From Cubamyces lactineus (taxonomy: Eukaryota; Basidiomycota; Agaricomycetes; Polyporales; Polyporaceae), in contig JACDTU010000002.1 of NCBI GenBank assembly GCA_022376465.1, positions 1-64,000 on the forward strand: a stretch of DNA of 64,000 bases, written 5' to 3'. The notes below the pieces were generated by a model. It saw nothing but the letters and a program-made list of their open reading frames with translations. It made no database searches and was not told the origin of the DNA. The translations under genes and the position numbers were made by a program. Numbering within the stretch: position 1 is the first letter of the stretch; each line of letters opens with the position of its first letter. Of this stretch, positions 35,416-46,176 are shown piece by piece.

Positions 35416-38400
35416 TCAGAACACGTCGCCCAAGAGAGTCCACAGCTCGACGCGCGACTCCCACAGCGGAAGCACGATGCAGAAGACCCCGCTCATCGCC
35501 GCCCATATGCTGAAAGCAACACAACGAGGGTCAATAACCAACTCCATGCTGTTCGCATCGGTGAGAGTGATGTTTGGATTCAGGACGACTTACATGGTAC
35601 ACGCCACCCAGAAGGTGTAGAACGCCTTGCTGAAGACGTACCGTGCAAAGAACATCGGGATGGGCACTGTGCGTGGCGTTCCCCAATAGACCGACCATTC
35701 CACCGATGAACCACCGTATATCGTGACGCATACGTCCATCCCGGAACGCAGAATGCAAAATGTCAGACGGACGTCAGTTTACGCGGATTACGGCGGAAGA
35801 GAGGTAAGGACGAGCACGCACCGAGGATGGCCACGACGAGCGTGAGCGCGAGCGAGTACCACGCCGCGCGGCGGTAGATGCGCTTCAGCTCCGTGTACCC
35901 CACCGCCTCTTCGCCTTCCTTCGCGTTCGCGCCCGCGTCCGTCTTCGTATTGACGCTGCCGAGCGCGTCGGATGCGTCGGTCGCGGGGCACTCTACGGGC
36001 ACGGCGTTCGTCGTGACGACGGCGCCTTTGGACTTCTCGATGTCGTCGGCGGTCTTGCTGTCGACGATGTCCTCTGGCTGGTCTTGGGTGCTTCCGAGTC
36101 CCGAGGCGGAGGAGGAGGAGGAGTCTGCGGCCGCGCGCGAATCGGTGTACGTCGCGATCGCCCTCGTCCCCGCAAAGTCGTACCGCGCAGGCTCTATGTT
36201 GCACCCCAGCGAAAAGCGTCAGTGTAAACGCACGACGGGTCGGCTGAGCGGCCAAAGGGTGGTATGATGGTATGATGGTAGGGGTAGGACTCACTCGCGA
36301 GGGAGACGAGCACGGTGACGAGCCCCGAGAAGAGCAGCCCCGTGAGCCCGCTGCAGACGGCCGAGTAGGGCTCCGCGAGGTTCGGCACGTTGATCTCCCC
36401 TGTAACCGTCGCAGACCAGCCCGTTCAGCTCAGCCCAGCTCAGTGACACTCGCCCGAGACGGCAGACCGCGCACTCGACACCAGCACCAGCACCAGCACC
36501 AGCAGCACCAGTCTCTACCCCAGGCGCACTGTGGCTGCGCTTGCAGTCCGCCGGACGTCACGACGTCGTACGTCGTACGTCGCATACCCAACACAGCACC
36601 AAGTTAGCGTTAGCACTCACCGTATATCTTCCAGCAGCCGACCATCCACGCGAGCATGCCGAGGACCGCGCCGGTGAGCGAGCCCGCGAAGACGCCCGCG
36701 CGCGTGAGCTTCGACCAGCTCACGGTGAGCGCGATGGGGATCACTGCCGGGCTGAGCACGACGCCTCTGGGGACGACGGCCTCGGTGAGCTGCGGGACGG
36801 TGCGGAGAGGACGGTAAGGAGGGTGTGCGGTGGGACGTACTGGACGTAGAAGAGCCACCCGAGGTCGATGCTCGCTTTGTGCAGCTACGCAGGGGATCAT
36901 CCATCATCGCGTGAGTGACGCTCCCGCGCCGCGCCAGAGCAGGACACGCTGGAAGGGGTGCTTACGATCGTCGACCAGCAGCCGGCCCAGACCGCCCAGA
37001 AACAGATAAAGTAGTGCGACACGCGCACGATCTCGTCGTTTGTCGCGTCCGGGCGGTGGTACGTCCGGTACAGGCTGCACGGTCCGCATACCTGGTCAAC
37101 GCCGAGATTGCATGGGGGAGGGGAGGAAGGGAGGTGCGTACTCGTATGTGCTGATAAACGTAAACGGGTTGACGAAGGTGAGCGCCGCGCGGACTGTACG
37201 TATCTCGAGAGACAGTGGGACATGGGGGAGGACTCACAAGAGGCTCGACACCGCGATGAGCTCCGCGCTCACAGCGGACGTCACCGCCATGCTAGGGAGG
37301 TGCACCGTGGGCGAACAAACAGAGTGGATGCACATGAGCCCAATGTGCGTATTCGTCACTTCGTGGGACGCGCGGACGTACAAGACGACAAGCAGGATCG
37401 CGATCGCGCCGCCTCGGCCCATCACGACCGCCGCGGCGGCAGGCGCAGCGAGCCCCGCGCTCGACTGCGAGGCTGACAGGGGGTTGGGGTACGTCGGGAA
37501 CGCCGGCTGTATCGCGTTGGTATTACAGTGTACGCACTCATATGAGGCACTCGGGGTGAGATATAGAGGAGAGGGACGGGACGTACGTTGTTGACGAGCG
37601 CGCGCGCGGCGAGCCCGAGGCAGGACGCGAAGCCCCATGGGACGGCGAACCACGAGAGGCCGCCGAGCATCTAGCCAGGAGACGGGAATCTCAGGAAAGG
37701 CGGGGTGGTGCGGAGGGAGGGGTACTGACGTATGCCTTTGTTGTCGATCGCGGCGCGCTGGCGATAGCCTGTATGCGAAGCGATCCATGACTGCCTTGCT
37801 AGGGGAGCGAGACAAAGGGCACATACACGCTGCCAATATCCTGCAATACAAGACATCCGACGTAGATCAAAGGTGAGTTCCTGACTGGCCCGAAAAGCTA
37901 CTGCGGAGATCGGCGTACCTTGGTCGCAAAACACCCCAGAGAAGCCTGCGACGAGCCAGGTGGCCAGTATGAGCGACCGCCCATACGAGAGTCAAGAACT
38001 GTGTTCACGTGCCAGAAAGAATCGTGGCGGCACCGAATACGAGGCCCTGGTTCGATTTCATGGTCAGGTAGCTCCCGTCGTGGTTCCCGACGACGGGCGC
38101 GTCCCGCCCAGCTTGTACTAGCAAGTCGTACATCGCGCCGATACTTCCCGTCGCATCTGACGCTCCGCTATATCACGTATACCCACGGCCTCGACGTCAG
38201 CAGGAACAGAGGGAGACACGCGTGTGAGAACCGAAACACGGAGCAGCGAACTCACTAGACGCTCCCGAAGAAGAGATAGATGATGACGAAGAGGATGAGC
38301 GTATGCGCGTAGTCGCACACGAACGTCGCGCGCAGCCCGCCGAAGACGACGTACACCGCGATGCCGATCGGGAGGAGGAAGCACGCGGCGATGATGTTCA

Positions 38401-39491
38401 TCCCTGTGAGCGCGTTCACGGTCGCTGCGCCGCCCACTGCGAAGGTGAGTGTCAACGGTGGGCAGTAATGTTAGGTGCAATTATGGGCCGGGAGATGAAG
38501 GGAGAGGGACGGACGGAGGAGCGAGCCGCAGACGACTAGGATGCAGAGGAACGCGTAGAACGTGAATAGCAGGTGTGCCCCGGTCCCGAATCGCGCCCTC
38601 ACGATCTACGGAAACCATGGAGTGACGTGAGTCCGTCGGGGGGATGCGGTACAGTACGTAAGGGCAATTGAGCATACTTCGAGGAAGGTGTGGGCGCCGT
38701 TGGCGTTCATCTTGACTTTCGCGGCGACCATGGCGAAGAACGCGAGCTGGATCGTGCCTCCGACCCCATACCACCTGTGAATACATGATTGGCTCTCATC
38801 GCGCGTTACATGCAATCCTGGAAGGCGTACCATGGACCACTAACACCTTCAGGGCCGCACTCGTATGAGCACCCTTTATGCCGAATGACTTGGGCTCGCT
38901 TACCGAACGTATATGCTGCAGTACTCGACTGGAGCAAAGTGGCGCTCCAAGTCCAGGCGCTGACGCTAGCATTCGCGGTCGTTCAATATATAGATACTAG
39001 CATGGCACGACATGCGTGAGTAGAAGGACCTACATGCCGCAGCAAACCAAACCCGGCTGGACGGGATCAGCATGTAAAAACCTGCGCAGATCCGCAACGC
39101 GATGAGATTGATTTACCTTTACACTTCGTGACGCGCTCTAGAGCCATCATTGTCAGTGATGTGCTGTACGTAGGCGATATAAAAGCATACCGAGAATTCC
39201 TCTGAAGACGATGGCGAGAACTTGAAGAACTTTGCTTGCAGCGCCGTCAAGCACAGCATCATTGCCGCAAAGAAGAACCCAACGCCTAGATGAAAAGCCA
39301 GAGATATTAAGTGCTGTCTAAAGCGCCGCTATGTGATTGCTCGACTGACCGACGACAACGCCATATCCCACGCTTTGGGCTACACCACAACGGCTGTTCA
39401 GTATCGTTCACGGGTACACTCAGATCAAAGAAGGCTCACAGAGCAGCGGCTTGAACTCAGTCTCCCCAACTTGGACTTGAAATTGATCCAT
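35416..39491 (-). CDS. DUR3-like urea/polyamine transporter (solute:sodium symporter family), 25 exons
   Basis: The only complete transporter. Proposed exons in transcript order: 39440-39491, 39350-39379, 39191-39285, 39117-39137, 39034-39056, 38904-38965, 38831-38846, 38678-38774, 38515-38605, 38256-38436, 38013-38167, 37919-37945, 37827-37840, 37730-37768, 37587-37670, 37382-37506, 37238-37291, 37142-37150, 36966-37074, 36841-36884, 36621-36766, 36295-36399, 35822-36193, 35594-35666 and 35416-35509. They total 2118 nt and encode 705 aa, the usual family length. Family-typical blocks are all there: [111 protein letters not shown] Ser/acidic insert precedes the last helices. Known role of DUR3 proteins: proton-coupled uptake of urea and polyamines at the plasma membrane. 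Substrate here is inferred. Exons 7, 13 and 18 are 16, 14 and 9 nt. The intron after exon 11 needs a GC donor. Confidence 0.85.
36479..36511. repeat. CACCAG microsatellite in the intron between transporter exons 21 and 22 (copy 2)
   Basis: CACCAG hexamer run in the 221-nt intron 36400-36620, shorter and differently interrupted than in copy 1. Confidence 0.85.
37142..37150 (-). other. 9-nt microexon (exon 18) of the DUR3-like gene
   Basis: CACATACGA is bounded by TTTATCAG on the acceptor side and GTACGC on the donor side. Joined to exons 17 and 19 it completes SSLF-TYD-LYRTY, which fits the conserved FTYDxYRTY block of the family. Without it the frame does not close. Conserved in copy 1 at 18334-18342. 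Confidence 0.75.
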
Positions 39492-40367
39492 GATCAGCAC
39501 GAAACAGAGAGTCGATCTGTGGCAAGAAGACAAATCGCCCTCGCTCGCGCTCCCCGAGTATGATATAGGCCTCTTCTTATCGCACAGCGCGCCAGAGAAG
39601 CTAACCTTGTAGCCCAGTCGCGTCGATAAGCATCACGTACGCGCGACGGAGGGTGGAGAGTGGAGGAGGGCCCGGAGTCCCGCTCAGACTCCAAGCGTGA
39701 GACCGTGGGCGATAACCTGAACTCCGAGGCGGCCTGGCGCGGGGTCAACGCTTCAACCGTGGCCCATAAGGGCTCTCTTGTACTATCACCTGCGCGATAA
39801 TCATACTTCAGCAATGTGTGCGTGTTGGCGTTGGCGATAACATAGTGGACAATTCACCCTTTGTGAGACAATCGGGCGAGAGTGTCCGACACATATGCTC
39901 GCACCGAAGAAAACGCGAAGCTAGAGTCGGTATGACGCTCAGAACGGAGGATAAGTGGCTCATTGACGGAGGCAATGAGGTCTATCCTCCGTAATGTGAG
40001 AAAGCCGGTCCCGAGGCTACAGTGGATGCCAAAACCCTGAAGGTCATATCACTCGAGGTTCGTACCCGGAGTCCTCGGGCTGGAGCTGTTGCTGCTGCTG
40101 CTGCGGCGTAGAGTACTAGTACCCCTGTGTGCTGATCTTGCATACAGACGAGTCCATTACGTTGATCCTGAGAACCAAGGCCAAAGGAGTCACAGGTGAA
40201 AGGAGGGCTATGGATGGGTTTCCATGAAGGATGTACGCTACTATGTCACGGTTAACCATCAGGAACTTGAACGAAGAGGCCCAGGCGGCAAGTAAGTAGC
40301 TGGAACTGCATTCTTACCCTTGCGCATCCGTATATGTGATATGCTTAACATGGAAGCTAAACAGCAT
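39492..40367. promoter_or_regulatory. Transporter promoter region with GATA boxes
   Basis: The upstream region of the minus-strand DUR3-like gene, shared with a plus-strand tRNA. It contains CTTATC (GATAAG on the gene strand) at 39576-39581 and GATAA on the plus strand at 39711, 39796, 39836 and 39950. Nitrogen-source GATA factors bind such sites in fungi and control urea transporters, so nitrogen regulation is a reasonable inference but not shown. A CTG/GCT-rich run is at 40085-40108. Confidence 0.4.
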
Positions 40368-40476
40368 GGCAAGATGGCCGAGCGGTCCAAGGCGTGTGAC
40401 TCAAGCGAAAGCTTGCCTGCTTCAGCGGGTTTCTCATCTGGGTATCCAGGCGTGGGTTCAAATCCCACTCTTGTCA
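40368..40476 (+). tRNA. tRNA-Leu(CAA) with intron
   Basis: The acceptor stem GGCAAGA pairs with TCTTGTC (one G-U). The D-arm has GCC/GGC. The anticodon loop contains CTCAAG. A 25-nt intron follows anticodon position 37. The class II variable arm is CTGG-GTAT-CCAG. The T-arm is GTGGG-TTCAAAT-CCCAC, with discriminator A at 40476. The mature length is about 84 nt, normal for tRNA-Leu. A T-run directly follows as the RNA polymerase III stop. There is one mismatch in the anticodon stem. The same sequence occurs inverted at 56351-56459. Confidence 0.9.
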
Positions 40477-40490
40477 TCCTTTTTTTTTTA
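40477..40490 (+). terminator. RNA polymerase III T-run after tRNA-Leu
   Basis: TCC followed by a run of nine or more T directly after the tRNA discriminator base. Confidence 0.8.
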
Positions 40491-40677
40491 CGTGTTGTGC
40501 ACCTGCGCCCATTCAGCCAACTGTACTTGTGAAGTGAGAAGACATGAGATACTGAGTGCTTAGAGTGCAGCAAATATATTCCGACACAAAATAAAAATGT
40601 CTCGCATGTTGGCCTTCAGTCTGGGCTCTTACTCGAGTAATCAAAAACCACAGAGAACACACAAGCCTTCACAGAAA

Positions 40678-42891
40678 TCAGGCCGACGCCTTGTGCGAAG
40701 CCTTGATCATATCCGCACACTTCTCCGCAGCGACAACCGCAGCCGCCATGGTATGCGTTCCCAGAATCTCGGGGAAGATGGAAGCGTCGCACACCCTCAA
40801 TCCCCGCACGCCGTGAACCCTCAGTTCCAGGTCCACCACAGTCGGACGCGTCTCGTCGCCCGCGGGGCCCATCCTGCACGTAGACGTATAGTGATAGTCG
40901 TCCCGGAGATTCTTGCGGATGAACTGGTCGACGACCTCGTCGCTCGTCCCGCCCGGGACGATGAAGTCGTCGAACGTCGGGTTGCGCCCCTGGCTGCGCC
41001 GGACGTCCGCCGCGAGCCGCAGCGCGAGGCGCACGCCCTTGCGGAGCGGGACGTAGTCCTCCGGGTCCTGGAAGAAGTTCAGGTCGACGTCGGGCCGCGC
41101 GCGCGGGTTGCTCGTCGCGAGGCGCACGGTGCCCTCCGAGCGGGGCCGGATGAGCGTCGGGAGGAGCGTGAAGAGCTCTTTCCCGGGTATGTCTGCGTCC
41201 GTCGAGTTGTTCGCGAGCGGCATGAGCTCGAGGTCGGGCAGGTTCCGCGGGATGGACGCGTCGAGCTCGGAGGGGTCGGGCACGACGAGCGTGGAGCTGT
41301 CGTCCAGGAAGCGCGTGGGCAGAAGGGCGGTGAGGTTCTGGAACGGGCTGGATAGAAGCCCGCGCCCTGTGAAGATGTAGGCGATTCCGGCCTTGATGGC
41401 AGCGAAGATGTTGTTCTGGAGCTGGTGCAGCGAGTCATACTGAGGCACCTGGTAGGTGAGCGGGACGCCGACGTGGTCTTGCTGCGAAACGAAGAGGAGA
41501 TCAGTACAATGGCACGTTCGCATGAATCGCCGGCGCCACACAAACCAAGTAGCTTCCCACCGCAGGCACATCGAGGAGCACGGGTACGTCCTTCTCTTCC
41601 AGGTGTGCTTTCGGACCGATGCCGCTGCGAACATTGTCAAGATAACAACTTTGTTGAATCGCGCTAGCGTCTCACCTCAACATGAGGATCTGGGGAGACC
41701 CAAGAGCTCCTGCGCACAGGATAATCTCCTTCTTTGCCTTAGCAAAATACGTGAATTCAGCACTTCTCGGGTTCGTCGCCTCGAAATGGATGCCCCGCAC
41801 TACCAGTCGTTGACCTAGCACAGAGTCTGCCATTTGCTCGATATTGAGACGCATGACGATGCTGTTTGTACAAATCTTCAGGCGCGACTTGCGCTGCTGG
41901 GTGAGTTTCGGCGGAAGGAAGGCGAGGTACGTCGACGCGCGGTGGAAGGATTTGTCTTCGATGATGTCAAGAGGACCGATCGCCGCTGCCGGGCAGGATG
42001 GGTCATTTAGGTCGTCGACGTAGCCTATCCCGGCGTCTCGTACAGCCGCAGAGACGCTATAGGCCTCAGAGTAAGTTTGCGTTTCACTCGTCCAATCCAT
42101 GTAAACACTCACTTAGTCATGACCTTATAGGGAGAGTGGACGAATTGACGGTTCTGCCAAGGCCCTTCGCTCATGATCAATATTTTCTGAATCTTGGTTA
42201 CAATGAAACAGGTGCACCTTTCTTCCCGCGGAATTTGGATGCGGGGTGACTCAGAGTGTCCTCCGACTTCACGAAGTAGGGCTCAAGGTCATCGTACCCC
42301 CACCCTTCGCATCCAAGCTCTTTCCAACGATTATATTCTCCTGGCATGCCTGTCACAGTATATGAGCGTCAGCGGTAGACGTCCTCGGGTCGCCTATGCC
42401 GAACTCGAACGAACCTCTCGTGTAGAGCAATGAGTTTATCCTCGATGTCCCGCCGAGTGCTTCCCCGCGCATGACCTCCAGCGAGCGGCGTTCTACCTGG
42501 GCCATGGGGAGCGCCCACCATGTCGACGCGAGCGTGCCAGAGCGGTAAGGGTCACCAGAAATGACTGGGACGCGCGAAGCCCACGTGTCCGCGACAGGAC
42601 CTTGCTCGATGACGAGCACTGAGACTGAAGGGTCTTCGCTCAGGCGCGACGCGAGAACGCAGCCAGCGGTGCCGCCTGCCGAATTAATGCACGTTGACGC
42701 ACAACGTGCATACAAGCGGAAATAAGAGGTGTGAGCGCGCATATGACAAGGGGTAATTCGAACATCGAGGGATACGACTTACCACCTACGATGATGTAGT
42801 CGTACGTGTACGATGCTGCGGGTACAGAGGGGTTAAGAGGCAGCGGAGTACCCACGTCCTGTGGATTCAATTCGGGCACACTGCCGCACAT
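40678..42891 (-). CDS. GMC-family FAD oxidoreductase, seven exons
   Basis: Proposed exons in transcript order: 42783-42891, 42415-42675, 42218-42349, 42113-42164, 41676-42056, 41546-41624 and 40678-41481. They total 1818 nt and encode 605 aa, the usual length. The N-terminus has the FAD-binding YDYIIVGGGTAGC, then GMC signature 1 (RGEALGGTSRINSLLYTRG) and signature 2 (GALGSPQILMLRSGIGP). The C-terminus has YHYTSTCRMG (catalytic His near residue 535) and GTHTMAAAVVAAEKCADMI (second His near 581). Members oxidise alcohols, sugars or aryl alcohols with FAD and pass electrons to O2 or quinones; the substrate cannot be told from sequence alone. No signal peptide is visible from the chosen Met, so it may be intracellular or start in an unseen upstream exon. 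All motifs are intact. Confidence 0.9.
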
Positions 42892-43613
42892 GTTGAGAAA
42901 TGAGGGAGTAGTCCTTGTGAGTTGTGAGTGAGCCTATATGCACTTGATGGTTTCCCGCTCACCTGTAGGCACGAACACGAATGGAGCTGCTGCACGGCCG
43001 CTGTTGAGGGGCGGTAGAAGTAAGAGGAGAGTGGACAGAGGCTGGGTGTCAGGTGGGTTTTGGGTTCGCATGCTATGGAGGGCATGGCTACCGCACGGCC
43101 CTCGTCTACCCACGCCCACACAACCACCTCGACAGCGGACATCCCCAGAGGAGGAAGCTCTTCCTGGAATGGAAGCAGATGTGACGGTCTGCGGGCGGGC
43201 AGCAGATGCCATGCCGCCGGCGGGACAGCCCCCGACTCTACTCGTCCCCGAGCCACACCCGCATCCTGGTAGGGGAAAGCTTCAAGATGTCCGTTGTTTC
43301 GATGCCGAGCGGCATGTGAAGATGATTGAAGCTATGTAGAAGATAGAAGTTACGGACAACTTGCGCTGATATCAGAACGTGATACCAGCTATTTTGGCGT
43401 GTCAGCGCTAAAACCGTGTATGTGTGGCTGAACGTGTCCTACTTGTTCTCCGGCAGGCCGTATATAAAAGTCTCATGAACCATAACAGCAGGAAACAAGA
43501 TACAAATGATGCAAACGCCGGTATATGATGCGATATTGCCAAGATGTTCGGATTCAATATGCTGAGTCCCCTAGCCGAGGCGTCCGTCCTTCCACCACCC
43601 CCGCCCGACCACT
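42892..43613. other. Intergenic region upstream of the GMC gene
   Basis: It holds the GMC promoter (TATA-like CTATATGC near 42934) and the 3' flank of the 7-TM gene. Open frames on both strands here (up to about 130 codons) have no recognisable content. Confidence 0.5.
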
Positions 43614-44917
43614 TCACACACTCTGTCTTCCGGTACCTGCTTCGGTGACCGAACAGAGTTCGTCGCCTTCGCCCGTCAGATGCACCAACGGAGGCCCGAC
43701 GGCTCCTCCCAAGCTCGCGTTGCCCGCGAACTGCAGATTGCTCACCAGCGTACCTGACCGCTCCCTCCCGTGCTTGAAGCTATTGTCGTCTGAGCACCCC
43801 TCGGTGGTCATGCTGCCCTGCTGCGCGCCCGTACTCCAGATGGTGGCCACGAGCACGCCGATGATCTGCACGTTGACGTTCACGAAGAAGACGTAGGTGC
43901 CGTGGAGGAAGTTGCTGTCGCGGAAGATGTACACGAGCTGCACCAGGATGAGCAGCACGGGGATGACGAGGTTGGAGGCGGAGATCCAGAAGAGCGTCCG
44001 TATGCGGGATGCGAAGGATACCCCTAGTGTCACTCGTGTCAGCCTATGATGCGCCGGATTCTGGTGAGCCAGGAAGATGTTTGGGGTACTAACGGAACCC
44101 TGATGTAGTATACGTTCCGGACGAGGACTCTGAGAGTCCTGCGTCTCGTTTTATGTGAACTCCCCGACGAAGGCGCGCGAGGAAGAGGGCGGAAACAAAG
44201 CTATGGCTTCACGGTCAGGAAATAGCTCCACGTTCGGATGCGTCGCACTCACCTCATGTCCAGGAACTGCAGGATCCACTCTATCTTGACGTTCGGGAGG
44301 TTCCACGCATCCTGGCCCGTCTGCAGGGGGTTGTACGCATGCCTGTTGAGCTGCACCCATCTCACGATGAACACGACGGTATTCGCTATCCGGCCACCCT
44401 TGAATGCAATGATGGGGCCGTACACGAGAAGCCGCTTTGACCACGGCATATAGCGTGGTGGGTACACCGCTACGACTCTGAACACGAGGATGGACTCCGA
44501 GAACAGGGGTGCAAGAACTAATAGGGACGCGAACGCTGTATTGAGCGTCGGGTCCACGGGCTTGGCCAGTATAGCCCTGCTCTATTGAGATCACATTCAT
44601 GAGCCTGAGCTGCACTGTGAGCGTAGAGTGGGAACTGGTCTACACACTTGGTTGTATATATTGACCGCGGCGAGCGCGAGCGCGAGGACGATGGAGATGA
44701 CGTTCATAACGAACACCGGCTTCCAGCGCGTCGCCGGCGTCGAAAAATACAGCAAGATGACGAAGATGGGGACGAGAAAAGAGGACAGGACGGTGTCGAG
44801 CAGCAGGAGGTTGAGCGAAGGTTCGATCGAGTCGACATAATTTAGCCCAGGCGGTGGGGGTGGAAAGGTGGATGGGGCGGGTAGCATAGTAAATGGACCG
44901 GTGGATGGCACCGACAT
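43614..44917 (-). CDS. 7-TM receptor-like membrane protein, paralogue 1
   Basis: Proposed exons in transcript order: 44648-44917, 44253-44581, 44094-44200 and 43614-44023, 371 aa. A proline-rich N-terminus (FPPPPPGLNYV) is followed by seven hydrophobic segments: LNLLLLDTVLSSFLVPIFVI, VMNVISIVLALALA, FASLLVLAPLFSESILVFRV, LLVYGPIIAFKGG, ILQFLDM-SFVSALFLARL, SASNLVIPVLLILVQLVYIF and VFFVNVNVQIIGVLVATIW. The Ser/Gly-rich tail is probably cytosolic. TATAAAG lies 44-50 bp before the start codon on the gene strand (44961-44967). Exon boundaries match those of the paralogue at 53091. The topology is receptor-like, but I know of no ligand. The acceptor of the last exon has an alternative three codons upstream. 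Confidence 0.8.
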
Positions 44918-46176
44918 CGAGAGGAAAAGGCGCAAAGCGAGGGCCGATGCACGCCTTCAACTTTATATCACAAGTGGATGCGCTTGGTGCCGCTTTTGGG
45001 ATCGAGTCCGCAAGGGCAGCGTGTTGAGACACTCGATAGGAGAACAGAACGCGCCTGCGTCGGTCGTCTTCTAATCCAGCTTATTGCCCGTAAGGGCCGC
45101 GTCAGACTATGGCGGCTCGTGGTGCGTAGCGCCATAAACGTCCCAGGGACACACATTGCAGGCAATAGCTCACAGTAGATGATCCTCCCTGGCGCGCGAA
45201 GCGGTGGCCCCGCTCAGTGCTGGAGCAGCAACCGTATGGCGTAAAAGATTATAGGCACACACGTCGTCGGATTGCGCGACTCCGATGGCTGAGGAAGATG
45301 GTGAGTCGGCGTCGGCACGTGGATGGACCCGAAGGGATGAGATAGATGAGGATCGCGAGATGGTGCCGCCGGTAGGCGCGTGTACCGCCCGCCGCCGCTC
45401 GATGTCTCCGTTCTGTGGTGTGTGGAAGAAGCGCACAATCTTCAGGGGCACTTCTCCATTGGCGCGATAATGAGCGTACTCACCGCAGTCTAAAACCAGC
45501 AGCGTTTGAGAGCTTTCGAAGAAACCTCGAAAGCCCCCTAGTACCACAGCTTTGACTCGCCAGTGAGAGGCTGGAGACCCCCGAACGAGTCGCAGGCAGT
45601 GCACAGATTGACTTTAGCGTGCGGCGAGCCAGATAGGACGCATTCCTAGTACCGATTTGAACGCGCGACGCCCATGATCACCAACAGGGACCGTGCTCGA
45701 TAATGAACACAGATGGAGACCCGGGTGGATTTGCGCAGCCTGCGTGATACTAGCCCGAGTGTAAGTTGCCTTTCGCATCTAGCCAGCTATCACCTACTTT
45801 CCACTATCCATGAGCTGCGTAAGGATCTCACATACCCCTCATCCAATGGCAGTTCGAGCATATTGCTACGCATGGTTAGATATTCGACGTTGAAGGGCTA
45901 GTCTCAGCTAGATAGCTAGATGAGCTTGGAGCGTCCACGCAGGAGCTACTGTCCAACTTGGATATACCGACCTCCACCTACGTCGCTTTGGTTTACCCTA
46001 GTAACAATGGATGATTAATAGCCGCACCAGAGACTTGTGCAATTGGGAGCCCAGAAGGACAGTACGTGTAGCAGGAAATGAAGCGAATGGGACGATGTTG
46101 CATTGTAGCCTCATGACAGGAAGTTCAGTGGTCGACGTCGAGGATAAGCGCCGTATAACACGCTATAGTACTTATA
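44918..46176. other. Intergenic region between 7-TM paralogues 1 and 2
   Basis: A minus-strand frame at 45170-45604 (144 codons) is open but has no recognisable domain, intron pattern or homologue in the window. I do not call it a gene. The rest shows nothing. Confidence 0.45.

Larger units (their letters stand above)
18669..37484. repeat. Tandem segmental duplication, copy 2
   Basis: Second direct copy of the unit. Homology with copy 1 ends inside exon 16 of the minus-strand DUR3-like gene: copy 2 continues into exons 15 to 1 of an intact gene, whereas copy 1 jumps at about 18679 into the flank sequence that opens the unit. Copy 2 is longer mainly because the first intron of the GH3 gene carries more internal repeats (1342 against 1110 nt). 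The copy 1/copy 2 boundary is therefore a clean breakpoint within coding sequence. Confidence 0.96.

Noticed and set aside
45170..45604. Open minus-strand frame of 144 codons
   Set aside because: No recognisable domain, no splice pattern, and composition like other chance frames in this GC-rich sequence.
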